From Azolla caroliniana (lineage: Eukaryota > Polypodiophyta), in assembly GCA_043228905.1 (NCBI GenBank), contig JBHGNT010000001.1, positions 6,820,001-6,884,000 on the forward strand: a DNA stretch of 64,000 nt, given 5' to 3'. Shown in pieces: positions 44,255 through 57,200 of the stretch. The position numbers were made by a program, and so were the translations under genes. The stretch's first letter is position 1; each line of letters starts with the position of its first letter. Under the pieces are notes generated by a model that had not been told where the DNA came from, ran no database searches, and worked only from the letters and a program-made list of their open reading frames with translations.

Positions 44255-44586
44255 TATAAATAAGGGAAAAGTACTAGGATACCCCTGGGAAGTTCATCTA
44301 TTTACCAGAATGCTCCTGGAAGTTCCAAATTTACCAAACGACCCCTATGTCCAAAAAATTACACTTTATAAAGTAATTATACACTCAAATCTACAAGCCC
44401 TATTTACCAAAGATGGAAGAAATGGACCCGAACTAGCCGTATTTACCAAATATTTTAGTGTATAATTACTTTATAAAGTGTATTTTTTTGGACATAGGGG
44501 TAGTTTGGTAAATTTGGAACTTCTAGGGGAATTCTGGTAAATAGACGAACTTCCATCGGTATCCTGGTACTTTTCCCGATAAATAA
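44255..44586. mobile_element. Foldback MITE, probably Mutator-like, 314 bp
   Basis: The element 44264-44577 has long terminal inverted repeats: GGGAAAAGTACTAGGATACC at the left, matched by GGTATCCTGGTACTTTTCCC at the right. The pairing continues inward with interruptions (for example TTTGGTAAATTTGGAACTTC on the right) to the core TATAATTACTTTATAAAGTG. Flanking bases TATAAATAA (44255-44263) and GATAAATAA (44578-44586) match at 8 of 9 positions, fitting a 9-bp Mutator-type target duplication; an 8-bp duplication shifted by one base is also possible. There is no coding capacity. The frame that enters its left arm is spurious. Confidence 0.85.
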
Positions 44587-46138
44587 TTATATCATTCACA
44601 TGATCAATATCTTCTCCATATAAATCATCGGAATTGATTAATACTTTTGTTGATTATTATTGTGCATAGAATGTTTCAATTTGTGAATAAAAATCTCCAA
44701 AGGGATCCAATGGAGGTGACCAAAAGACAATCTATTTGACAATGGAAGTGTTCTTTCAAGCACAACTCTTTCTCAATGCAGTAATTTTCCCCCATGTGAT
44801 ATTTTTCTTTCAATTCAAATGAGAGCTCCTTTGAGTTTTGGCTTAAAGTTATGTGTGGCCCTTAGTAGGAATGCGTGAAATACTTTTTGCTATGTAGACA
44901 TCATTACCCACAATCAAATAGGAGTGTAACATATTGCCTCGTTAGAGGGATGAGAAACCAGAAATTTTTATTTGTTGATATGTACATCAAGATTCACTAT
45001 TTGGAAACCATATCAAAGTGAAGATATCTAATGCTCGGTACAAACTCAAACTAGTGGGACACTTTCTCAATGATCACAACTACTGAAAATTCCATTGAGA
45101 ATAAGAGACCCCACACAACTAGAGGCAAAAAATGTAGAAGAGAAAAACAATATTTGTTGTACTTCTAATGAGGTGCCAAAACTAAATCAAACCTTATGGA
45201 AAAATGTGATATTTGCTTCTCAACCTTCAGTATCCACTTATGTCTCCATCCACGAACAATAATAAATTCTATGTACCAATCCACTCAGTAGACACTTGCT
45301 ACCCAAGTCTCACATAGTCAACCATGACCTATCCCACACACATTTCTCTCTTAGTCATTATATGCATTTTGAATCGCAACATTCGTTAGAAAATTCTTGA
45401 ACATACATACTCATTTGCTAACTCGAACATAATAGAATGTATTCTCTATGGACGCTAGCAAGTATTGCCTTTAAAATTAACATGGAATATCACATTTTGA
45501 CTTCTATTGACCTACATTGCATCTTAATGTATTGTGTACTACCTCTATCAATTATCTCCACCGTCATTCTCTAATAATTTTGCTAAAGATGCTATCATGA
45601 TTTTTTTCATATTGATACCCTTCGACAACAAGAACATTGACTCATCCAAAAGGTGTAGTCTATGAAAGTTTCACCTTGTTAGTCATGCACAAGACAACAT
45701 CTAATTATTCAGTCTCATGTACTGATGTACTCATAATCCTTCCTTGACTAGAAACTATATTGAATTAGGATAACACGCCCATGCATAAGACTTTGAAATT
45801 GACTTGACTCTCTTAAATCACAACAACCTTACAAGAAAAACTATGAAATACCCCCAAAATTACTAAAAAAAACTAAAATTTTAACATATCGCTAAAATCA
45901 TGAGTTCCATAATGATCAACTAAACGATAACACAATTAACAAGTTCAAGTAATAAATATCAAGTAGTATGGTATGGTAATTAGAACCTAATCACATGTTT
46001 CTAAAGTGGTACCATCATCGTCCATGTCTCATCTATTATTCTTAATATATGCTATCACATTTGTGGGGGGATTATTTTCTTGACATCATAGATCTTCTTG
46101 TTCTTTGCAGGTCAAGAGAAATTGGAGGCGAAATTAAA
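44587..46138. other. Gene-free AT-rich stretch
   Basis: No gene, RNA or repeat recognised. At the right end, TTCTTTGCAGGTCAAGAG resembles a splice acceptor, but I found no supporting exon. Confidence 0.4.
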
Positions 46139-48064
46139 AGTTCAAATAAAATCAGCTAAAGTGGCATGGAGTTGTTTGATCAAGGCAAAAAATCAAGGTG
46201 GACTAGGGACGGTGGATCCGGTTCACCAAAGTAAGGCTTTACTCGGTAAGCTCCTAGTGTGAAGTCTCCAACCTGGACCAAAATTGTGGAAATTGTTTCT
46301 TAGAGACAGAACTCAACTCTGGTGTCTGAGGAATGGCAGCCCTTGGAAGGCAAAGAAGTGGTGGTTGTTTAGTCTAGGTCTAAAGTTAAAAGAACCTACT
46401 AGCATGGAGGATAGGATGGCCCACACCATAATGAGGGCCTAGTCAAGTTTAAGAGAGGGGCTAGTCTTAATGCAGCCAAAAACGATAGAGGAACAACTAC
46501 CACTGTTTTGGAACCCTAGGATTAGAGATGATGACAATATGATGCATGGCCTGAAAAAATACTTGCCATGGGGGCAAATGGTAGGGTACAATATTAGTTC
46601 AGTAAGAGACTGGGAGGATTTCAAAAGGAAAAGAAGGGAGGGTCTGGTTGGTAGTCCTAGGTTTACTGGCATGTTGGAAAAGGTGACCCGTTTGATAAAT
46701 AAGGTTATTGATGGTCTAGTTAGGCTGAATGAAGAAGAGGGGCTCTGGTTTGGGTGGTTTGTAGGTGAGGGCGATGCACAAATTATCTGAGGTAGGTGCC
46801 CATGTAATGAGTATCGTTTGTGGGGCAACCTAAGTGTTGTGGCAGACAATGGCTAGTGGTTGGCAGTGCAAGTGGCAGTGTTGGAAGGTAAGAAGTGGCA
46901 AGTAAACCCGGACCCAAGGAAGCTGGAATCTTATTGTAAGCTTTGGATAGTTGACAACAAGCCCATATGTGATTTGGATTGGGATCCACTAGTGGTGTGG
47001 TGGCAGAAACCGGGAATGGACAAACTAGAACGGTTTTTTGAGTACACTACTAAACCAGGAAGGCAAATCATTAGCTCCAAATCGATGGGTGTTGCTCTAA
47101 CTCGCAATAGTTGGAAGGATAAAGGCATTTCTGATGACTTCTTGAAGTCGTTTTGGAGGAGGTTATGGGCATTCGATATGCTAGAAAAAATAAAGCTTTG
47201 GTTGTGGCTTCTTAGTCACAAAGCGGTACCGGTGGGGGAGTGGCTTAGGTGTGGTGGTGGTGAGGCTGGTTGCAAGATTTGTGGACACCCTTTGGAATCA
47301 ATTCCTCATTGTTTTTAGAATTGCAAAGAGGCTATTAACATTTGGGGTAGAAGTCTCAGGATAGTGGCAGCATGCGGCGTGAATGGGAGAGTAGTATGGG
47401 GGTCTGTACAGGGCCTTAAGTTAACAGGGGAAGGCTGGGTTGAACAGTTAAACCCCCACGATCATGGATTTATAGTGCAAGGTGGCAAGGTGTTTCAACG
47501 GGCTGGAGTTCGACCTGGCACTAACTTAGAATGTTTTGAAGAGATATGGATGATGGTGGCTTGTTTATCGGTCTGGCACATTTGGACCAGGCGTTGTAAG
47601 TTTGTTTTTCAACATCAAAAGACCCCTAACGATGAGGTGTTATTAAATATTTGGTTTGAGTTGGTATCTTGGCTGCGGGGACGATACGACTCGATTAAGG
47701 GGGAATCTGATGCAGCTGAAAGAACTCAATCAAAGTTCTTGTTAAAATGGGGTAGTTCTCCTATGGTGGGCAGATCATCATTAGGGCCTCAATGGAATTA
47801 CCAAGCACCCCGATGGTTGTTTCCCCTAATGGTTTCCATCAGTGATTAGGTGCTATAAATATGTATAGATATGGTACAAATTACTAGGTTATAGGAGTTA
47901 TTTGGATACTTTTGTTGAAAATGAGGTGGGGACTATCTCCACTTTGGTGGGAAGGCCAGAGTGAGGGTTGATGAGAGGAATTTTTGGTGATCTATGATGT
48001 AATTTGTTTGCTAACTAATGCGAAGTAGTGTTTTTTTTGGGAAAAAAAAATAGTTCAAATAAAA
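46139..48064 (+). mobile_element. 5'-truncated LINE with 13-bp target duplication
   Basis: The insert 46152-48051 (1.9 kb) is flanked by the perfect direct repeat AGTTCAAATAAAA (46139-46151 and 48052-48064). It ends in an A-rich tail preceded by T8GGGA9, which can fold. Inside is the 3' portion of a LINE ORF2 in one continuous frame. Tail, target duplication and 5' truncation indicate insertion by target-primed reverse transcription. A perfect duplication and intact frame suggest a fairly young copy, though it is not functional. Confidence 0.92.
46164..47849 (+). pseudogene. LINE ORF2 C-terminal part with zf-RVT region, five stops
   Basis: One frame runs across 1.69 kb without a frameshift but with stops at 46260, 46440, 46788, 46854 and 47316, and a natural end at 47847-47849. 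It starts inside the post-polymerase region (WSCLIKAKNQGGLGTVDP, like the 'GGLG' block of plant LINEs). It contains the zinc-binding region that follows reverse transcriptase: FWRRLWAFDMLEKIKLWLW, then CKICGHPLESIPHCF and, after one stop, NCKEAINIWG. It closes with the LSVWHIWTRRCKFVF block. The reverse transcriptase catalytic core and endonuclease are absent because of the 5' truncation. Confidence 0.88.
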
Positions 48065-51000
48065 AATAGAGTTTAGTAATTATACAATAAATAAAAGAGC
48101 AACAAGATCACAAAGTTTATGGGATAGAAAATCCTTGTTTGTTTACGTGTGTTTTCAAAATGTATTGTTCTAAGTGCACATATGTAAGTGTGTAGTACAT
48201 AGTTTGTTTTGAGTGCCATTATGCATGCCATATATTGAGGTTGTGTAATTGCATCATATCATTCAATGGAATCTATACTCAATGTGATTATCCTAGAGAA
48301 AAAATAAGTGAGTCGCTTTACATTGTTGTATATTGAAGAAAGGTTCTAAATTTGCATCATGAGTCCACATAAACCCAAACATGTATGGTTTCAAAGAAAA
48401 AACTAAGGCATTTAATTATAAAAAGTTTAAAGGATCTGAATACCATTGAGGGAGCATGCTTACACATGGATAAGGCACATAGGCATGGTGCTTCATTGAT
48501 CTTGAGATAATTTGCATACTCATTTCTCGAAAGACTAATCCTGTGAATGAAACCCCTCAATCATGTTGACCCATTGTGAATGAAACCCCATGATTTGCCT
48601 AATCTTGATTTTACTGCAAGGAAACTCCCTTACACCCAAATCATATAGAATAAACTCCATGCATGGAGTATGTAAGAATACTTGACAAAGTTGAGCAAAA
48701 ATCTAGATTGCCACCGCCAGTTTCCATGCAATGCAAAACATATGCAAATATGGTTCAACACTAGCATTTTTATTAATATAGAAGGAATGTATTTTATTAG
48801 AAGGTTGGTCAACTTGGTTGTTTTGTATTTCCAACAACCACAATGATATAACATTGCTCTTGGGTCAACATGATCAATCTTACCTTCTCAAATTAGGATT
48901 GTGTTCAAGTTCATTTATTGAGAAAGCAAAAATAAGTTGTAAGATATGCATTCTTCTCATCTTTTGGCCCATACAATCCTATTGAGAGACACCAATATCC
49001 TTCTTTTTCACAAATTCTCAAACAAGTTCCTCATATGGGTTTGGGCGTTCATAATAGGATTTACCAAACTCTAGTAATGAATTGTCATCGACAATCCTAC
49101 CAATTATGAAGGATCCTTGGCTAGCCATTGTCTTACACAAGATGGGTTGGGAAGATTTGTCGCTTCCTTTCCATCTATTTTGTATTTTGTATCCGATATG
49201 CCTTTTTGAAACTAATGGAAGCCTATGTTGTTTGGGGGAAAAAATCCTACCAATTATGGCATGGTAAAGAGTTCTTGATAAAAGTCTGTCGTTGTCTTCG
49301 AAGTGTTCTTCAAGGGTTGTAGTTCTTTCACAAGAATGAATCCCATAAATTTGAGGAGTGTTGGAGGAGCTATTGTCGTAAATGCTCTTTATGTCATTTT
49401 GAATGAGAGGTTTTTGTTGTTTGTGTGTCCTTGGGCCACTTTATTATACATGATGTGAATAAACTCTGCTGATTACCTTGGTATCTCATGAGAGCAAGAT
49501 TCTAACTATGACTACTAGGCTCAAAATGGAGGTTCTTGATGATTTTCAAGGTGCAAGCATTGTTTGTAATCTACTTAATTAAATATTCCTCAACATTGTT
49601 CATGGCTTAGTGGACGCACTTGGCACTTACACGTGCATTTTTTAAATTTGGTTGCTCTTTCATGCAAACACACAATAAATGTTCTAACATGAAGAATTTC
49701 CTTTGTGCATCCATCAAGATGTGAGCTTATTTCATGCTTTTATTTCTCCACACTAAATGCATTCATATATTGTTGGTGTTGTCCAAGCAGGGAAAGGACC
49801 CTGTGAACTTTACATTTATTGTAGAACTTGTATGTAAAGTAACTGGAAGACCCTATGGGCATGCATGTTTTTCTGGCTGAAGGTAGGACATTAATATTGT
49901 TTGAAATGCGCATCACTTGTGTTCACATTTGCAAATATAGCTTCGTCTACCTCATTGAGGTCTCCTTCGATATAATTTGAAATCCCATCATTGTTAGAAA
50001 TCATTACCATCCTAGCTCGTTATAATTGTCATGGTCATCACTTGAATCATTGCTTTAGAGCACAACCCACTCTAAAAAGTTAATGGTGTCATTATTTATA
50101 CAAGATTAAGTACACATGTATTTGATCTTGTTATTTTTTGAATATTCGTTTCACTTGTGACGAAGTTGTGTGCCATATAACCACCACATACGATCATTTT
50201 AAGCTCTTATGGGTGGGTGTCCATGTGCATACTCTCTAGAAATAATAGCCTAGAATAACATTATTTTAAGACAACTTAATCCCCTCTCAATCATTCATAC
50301 AAATATTGAATTCGAACATGTATTATCACTTGTTTACGAGATTCCTCAAAAATATTTCATAATGTCATTTCATGAATTTTACACGTCTAAACTTTGCTAA
50401 GATACGTCTTTCACCTTCCACCCAATCTGTTCTTAATATCCTTACCCGAAGAAGATTAATTTGTATAAGTGTAGTTCTTGTATATACACATAAAATCGGC
50501 TATGATGTGAGCACAATGGAGTTGGTTGGTATACTCCTTTATCCAACACAACTTTCGTATTTTTTGTGATTTTATAATACCAAGGCATCTCTTTTCAAAA
50601 AAAAGAAAAAAGAAAAAAGAAAAAAGAGAGAGAAGATTAATTTGTTTGAACCTCTAGTTAGTAAACATATTATATATGTTAAGGAGACATCTAGTACTCA
50701 AGGTTTTTGTTTCCCCAATATATCATGAATGCATTACATTTGTTGATTGATGTCTTACCAACATTTGCACATGAAAACAACATAGGTATGGTTTGATCTA
50801 CAATGTTCCATCCACATTTGTATGGTTAAATTACGGTTGAACACTGATAAGTTGTTATGTTTCAAACCTGGGTTTTTTTAGATTTCTCTTAAGCATGTCA
50901 TAAACCAAGTACCTCATGTATATATTTAGGGCATATTAACCAAACGATTCTTCAATAGAACTACAGTTCCATGCTCATATTCAAATCATTACATATGATG

Positions 51001-51972
51001 TTCAAGAGCCACCTTACAAGTACCCAATATCTCAAGGCGGAGAAGCTTATAAACCATCCATGCATAATAGTGCTCTATAGTTAGCACAATGTTGTTCATA
51101 AACTCAACACAACTTGGCCCTTTTAAGTGGTTATATTTATGCATAATCAATGGCTCACGCCAAGAGTCTCAAACCAAATTGTTTAAAAATTTTAAACCTC
51201 AACCAGACTTGAAACTAGTTCATATCAAACAATTTAAGTAACACTCAAAATTAAATCAAACAATTTCGGTGATCCTTGAACCTAAAATATTCCAATCTGA
51301 ACCTTTAAGTTGTTAAGGCTCAAATGAAACATTCTAAATCACTACTTATAACTTATAAATTAAACACTATATATTAATTCAGTAGTGTATATAAACCCTT
51401 GCGTATTTGAAACAAAACAATGCTTCAAAACTAATAAATGGCAACAATAATTTGAAATTGAACCGAACCGAAATGTTATACCCCCAAGGCAAACCAAATC
51501 AAAACTAAAGAGTTTTCCAATCTCTTAACATAAATCAACCAAAATGAATCGAAGAATTAACTTAAGTTTTGCTTTTGTGGTTGAGCATCGACACAATTTG
51601 AACCATTAGCAACTACTATTAATCCAAGTAAATGTGACCACGGTGGGCCTCTATATCTTCTCTCATAGATTTGTTGAGCCACCTACTGACCATTTTAATG
51701 TTTCCATTTTCATCTATATTCAATTGATAACATAACATGGTTCATGAAATGCCATCTTGGACTCGAATCTCATAGATTTTTTTTGTGATTATGTAATGAC
51801 CCAAAATTAGAAAAGACAGCCTAACGCATTATAGAGCCAAATTCGTTTCCTTCCAATTAATCCTACTTCAAAATTTTGAAAGTACGTTTATATTCGCTTG
51901 TTAATTTTTCGCACGTCTTGGTCTAAGCATCACAAATTTAAATAAATTTATAAAAAAATTAGTGGATATCAT
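48065..51972. other. Gene-free AT-rich stretch
   Basis: No gene recognised over 3.9 kb. An AAAAAAG-type purine tract lies at about 50597-50632. Short frames lack family resemblance. Confidence 0.5.
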
Positions 51973-52012
51973 GACGAGATGGCCGAGTTGGTCTAAGGCG
52001 CCAGATTAAGGT

Positions 52013-52045
<33 letters not shown>

Positions 52046-52053
52046 TCTCGTCA
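51973..52053 (+). tRNA. tRNA-Leu (AAG anticodon), copy 2
   Basis: 81 nt, identical at every base to the tRNA at 12531-12611 but on the opposite strand. Acceptor GACGAGA/TCTCGTC, anticodon loop TTAAGGT (AAG), long variable arm, T loop TTCAAAT, discriminator A, no intron. A and B boxes are intact. The flanks of the two copies show no obvious similarity, so they are separate gene copies and not part of a recent large duplication. Confidence 0.97.
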
Positions 52054-52074
52054 AAGAGATCCTATGAATTGTTC

Positions 52075-52079
52075 TTTTT
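52075..52079 (+). terminator. Pol III terminator of tRNA-Leu copy 2
   Basis: The first T5 run lies 21 bases beyond the tRNA, followed by further T-rich sequence that would act as back-up. Confidence 0.65.
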
Positions 52080-53554
52080 CTTTTTCAATTCTTTTTTTAT
52101 ATGCCCTTAAAGAAAAAAGCATTCTCCTAGTGTGTCCAAATGGATGCTCCTTACAACCCCACCACTCTCGTCGACTTCTCCCTTCTTGCTTTTGTGCTTT
52201 TTTATTTGTAATTTCATCCACTACAACTCCTATCCTCCTACGCCTCATGTTGCATATTTGAACGAAAACAATTGCTTTAATTCCATGTACTTTACCTTGC
52301 CTTCTAGTGTTTCTTTTAAATATGAGAACTCTTGTATGCAATCCATGATCATGTCGATGGTAACTTCAACCATAGCTCTAGCCATATTTCCCATTCGTGC
52401 CATAGTCATACATGAATGTTCGTATCATACAGTATACTCATACGTGAAATGGCTGCAAGTATGACTGAAATCCATTCGTACAAAAAAGACTATCTAATAG
52501 TAGTATCTTAGTATCTAGGGAAACAAAGCCAATGTAATTATGAAGAAAATGTATATAGTTCACATTGCACACATATGCCATTCTCAAAGTTTTTTTTCTC
52601 TACATTACAAAAAGAAAATTAAATGCTTATAATGTCACAACCGGCAAGCACCCATTAGAGCTCATTCTTAGGAAAAAGCAATATATATATATAAGGGTGA
52701 GGATGGAGGGCATCCAGTGGAGGTCATGCACCCTGTTCATTTCGTCCTTCTCAGACGTCAGTTTCTCACTCCTCAAACTTCAGTTCATGACGTGCGTATT
52801 ATACAAAAATTAGAAAAGAAACCCCAAACGGAAAAAAGGGGAATGAATATTGCATATCATATGTGAACGTATGCAAATGATCACATACATCTACCTTGTA
52901 TGTGAATATTAGGAACTAGGCCTTCAACGAGAACCACCTTTAAGTAGAGCACTCTAGGTACAAATGATGTCCAACATAAAAATGATTATGAGAATTCATG
53001 GTTGCAAATTGTTAGAATGTAAAAGATGGCATTGGTGTGTAAACAATTCGTTGTGAAAGTTACATATTTGTATATATATTGAAATGGTATATGGTTGTAA
53101 CTTGTACTCATAATTTTAAAGATCGTTTCTAACCGCCAAATTCCATGGTTTAAACTTTAATGGTAGGATAAGTGGGAAACCAATTTATTCTAGGATGTGT
53201 GTGTGATGAAACCATAAAGATCGATAATACATGGGAACATGTGGTGGTATTGGAGCCTTGGGAGTCATGCTATATAAAGGGGACAAACTCAACAATGTAT
53301 ACCATTCAATAATATTTAGTGGTAGACATTGTTGATAGTATTTTATATTTGATCTCGTCTTTGGCACGAGGGTAGCCGAGTGTGGTTAAGCAAGTTTAAA
53401 CTATTCTTTTTTAAATCTTAATCTTGATTGCTTATCATTAGTGTTTGAGTCATAATATTTAGTAGCATTTATTTTCTTGACTTGTTCTACCCTTTAACAG
53501 AAGATTTTGTTTTTGAGAATTGCCCCTAAGGTATAAGTCTATAATATATATTGA
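52080..53554. other. Gene-free stretch
   Basis: No gene recognised. A tRNA-like A-box phrase at about 53363-53380 is discussed among the rejected items. Confidence 0.4.
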
Positions 53555-53665
53555 CAAAAATCCCTAAATATATATATATAGATAGAATAATGTCCATCTT
53601 ACCCAAACTCAATAAAAAATCCCTAGATATATATATATAGTATAATGTCCATCTTTCTTTACTCA
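53555..53665. repeat. 59-bp tandem duplication
   Basis: Two direct copies of AATCCCTAAATATATATATA... or its near match ending in AATAATGTCCATCTT are offset by 59 bp (53561 and 53620). Copies are nearly the same. Confidence 0.75.
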
Positions 53666-54092
53666 AATTTTGTACATAGCTTTACAATTACTTGTCCATA
53701 CTTTCATCAATATTGTATTTTGCATTAACCCATCTATCTTTATTGTTTGCATGTATGAGAACATCTCTATCAACATAATTACACACTAAATTGCAAATTA
53801 GAATATGTTGTTGTCAGGTGTTGAGCATCAAACCATGAAGTGGACATATATTAAAGAGATGTTAATACAATTCCTTAGAGATGTTAGTACATTGGCATCT
53901 TTCAAGACATTAGTATACTTTTTCTAGAGAAAGAGAGAGTGATAAATAGACTTCATTATCGCATGGGAGGTCAAATATGATGACCTATGGGGACCGAAAG
54001 TGAAAGATTTCCATGTAGCATGTGCGGAGTTTAGTAGTGACTCTCGATGATCAACTCATTGAACATTATAATGGAGAGAGACATTGATAACA

Positions 54093-54200
54093 AACTATGA
54101 ACTACCCACTCGTCTTCAGATCTATCAAATCTATGCACTACCCACTCGTCGTCATATCTATCAAATCTATGAACTACCCACTCATCTTCAAATGTATTTC
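54093..54200. repeat. 36-bp tandem repeat, 2.5 copies
   Basis: Direct copies containing CTACCCACTCGTC and CTATCAAATCTATG recur at exactly 36-bp spacing (54102, 54138, 54174). On the minus strand the unit stays open and would encode a 12-residue repeat (DEWVVHRFDR) inside a 77-codon frame at 54031-54264. Coding is not supported by any family resemblance. Confidence 0.85.
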
Positions 54201-57200
54201 TACATGTCAAATAAGAATTTGTAGGGGATATGGGTCTAACAATTAGCTTGTTTAAATCTACCAATTTCCATGATACATTTCATGACTTACATTGTCAAGC
54301 TAATGTCATATCTCAAGAAATAAAATTAATAAAGTGCATTGTGCCGCTACAAAATAGACATTAGATGAAGCCATTGTATGAATGTAATGAAATTAAAAGT
54401 TATTATTATTATTGCATGCCCAATTATGGCCTAGCGGCATGACCAACAAAAGAAAGATAAAACATATATTGTCAATACGAACACACACATATATGTTGAT
54501 ATGTATGCCCATGGATGGGACTCATATGGTCACGTTGCTCTCTTTTTTACCCTGATCGGGTGCGAAGAAACACAATGTAGTGAAGTGGAGATTGGGTCGA
54601 ATCGAACCAAAGATGATGGTATGATGGGGCCAACGTGTATGCATATGTATGGGTAAGTGTCACAAGGTCTTGAACCTTGGATCATAAGAATCCAACCCCC
54701 CCACATCCCTGTCTCCAAAACCCAAGGAAAAAACGTTGGGAATAATATGCTGCAAAAATTTCCCTCCCAGCCAAACATATGTATTTATTACTACAATAAA
54801 TAAATTAAATATTTAATGTGCATTTTGCTCCTCCTCCTCTTCTTCTTCTTCTCCTTCAATGCAAGAAAATAAAATGTCAGAAATGTTCAAAAAACAAAAG
54901 GAATTAGGCTTCTTTGGATTCCATTGGGTTTTGAATTAAAATAAAAAACAATTGTCTGATGGAAATAATAATGAGAATTAAATACTTAGAAAATCAAGAC
55001 AGGGAGAAGGGTGATTTCACATGGAAGCCCAAGGAAGATAAAGCCATGTATTAATGTTTCTTGGCTCCATGTGTTTCTTCTTTTGTCCGATGTTTCTCAT
55101 CAACCAATGTGTGGCTACTACAACATTATTGCCGAGTGTTTTGTGTTGTCACACCCCCCCCCCTTCGGAAACGAGTTGGCAATCTGAGTCTTCTACTTGA
55201 ATCGGCACCATGCATGCTCACAAAAGAGACCAAAGATCGAAACTCTCCAGTAACACACTCGGGTATGGGTATTCAATACGATGTTTTGTCGAAGCCAAGC
55301 AATATATTTGGTTCTCGATATTTGACATTGATGTAATTTCATTACATGATTCAAGAAAGTCAAGTCCATGTTAGAGTTTGCGTTGCGCGAATAACTATGC
55401 CTTCTTGCATCTACATGCTAGCTAAACAATATATGTTTCTTGGTTAAAGATTTTCCTCAAGGAAAAAAACCATGTTAAAAGATGTAAGACCCACACAATG
55501 TAAATATTAAAGAGGTTTTGTACTCGTTATAAGGATTCAACACATTATATTTTACACCCTCCAAATTATTCTATTTTACACCTTCAAAAATATCGAAATG
55601 AATGGAACTAGACTCAAGCCAACACATTCCTCAGCCCACATAGTGAGATGTTTTTACCTACAAATGGTAGTAAATATGTCAGTATCACATCTAAAATTTG
55701 GAAGAAGTTGGGAATTGCGTGACTTATCCTACCATATCTCTGTTGACTTGACGCATTCACACAAGTTGGTATGAAATTTAAGGTCGAGTAAAGTTAGTCA
55801 TGACCCACTTTAAACATATGTATGTATTGATTGAGCATTTGGGTGCCAAGTTCCAATCTCAATAAACACTTCATCAGTTGGATATCCACATCCCATTCTA
55901 GTAACTTCCCTGGCACTTTTGGGTAATCTTCTAGTAGCTTCCCATGCCCCTAAATTCTAGTCAATTGAACAGGCTTTGCGTATACACAAAATCCTAAGGA
56001 ACGGTTGTTATAAGTATTCTCAAATACCCAAGTAACTTGTGTCACTCAAAACTTGGGGATTAACATTTCTACCCTATAGCATTTTATGTAAATTCGATTA
56101 TTCACAATTTATGGTCCCAAATGTGTCTTTGATTTGATGTTATTTTGTTGCCATGTACTTTTGACACTCCTTTTGACAATTCCATTGATAGTTGAAATTA
56201 ATCAATAGGTACAATATCAAAATTGCAGTAAATAGAGGTCAATCATAGTACCCGACAAGCACTACTTGTTATTTATTCAAACTGCATACCATTGAGGGCT
56301 ATGCATTACAATGCTAAAGAATTTGATTTGTATTGATCATTTCCCATATTTCTCTCATGCCAATCATGGTTTCCGATTACCATGGGCCACTTGGTATTTA
56401 TTTCTTTTATTGACACAATCTCACAAATAAAAGAATGATCATAGCTTCACAAAGGGCATTCATAAAGCATTTCAAAACAAGTGTGCAAATGGTATACGAA
56501 TACCCAAGGAAGAACACTGAATAACAAAAACTACTCTACATTATGCACACAAACGACTTGATGAGCTCAACGAGGAGAAATCCTCTAGAAACTTACGCTA
56601 CAAAAGTATGGAGAAGTAGCTCTTTACATCTGGAAGTTCGTAAGACAAAGAAGAGATCTATTAGGGTCCTCGCGGATTTCCCAATAACTACTCTGTTGTA
56701 ATTCCTATATATCAAGGCTTGGTTATAGGAGAACTACACACTTGTGAAACTTCATTGTCACGTGATAATAACTGTTAATAAGACTAGGCATCTCAACTCC
56801 AATACAAAAATCACCAATTTCATGAAACATAAGAAAACATAAAACAAGAGAATGTCTAGAATGAGGAAGATGTTCAATACCATGCTGGTATGTATACCCC
56901 TCATTAGATGTTGGATCTATGCATCTCAATTTCAATGCATTGACTAGGGTTTGATTCGCTTAGGATGCATAAAGTCGAACATTGTTAGGAAATTGTCAAA
57001 ATTTCTAAAACATGGTCAACCAATGGTAGACCAATAATTGAAGAAGTTGGTTATACTCCGAGCAAGATTTACTAAAAAATTTATGTTGTGATATGGTTAA
57101 ATCATAATGTTGCACAATTTAATTATGAATATGTTGCCTCGTGCAAATTGTGCATGCAATGTTGTGTATGGGGCATGTTTAACATCCACAATGTATGAAA

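Noticed and set aside
53360-53450. Possible tRNA-derived SINE or tRNA pseudogene: GTAGCCGAGTGTGGTTAAGC resembles an A box and GTTTGAGTC a B box
   Set aside because: The boxes are about 77 bp apart, no acceptor or anticodon stem pairs, and no tail or target duplication was found.
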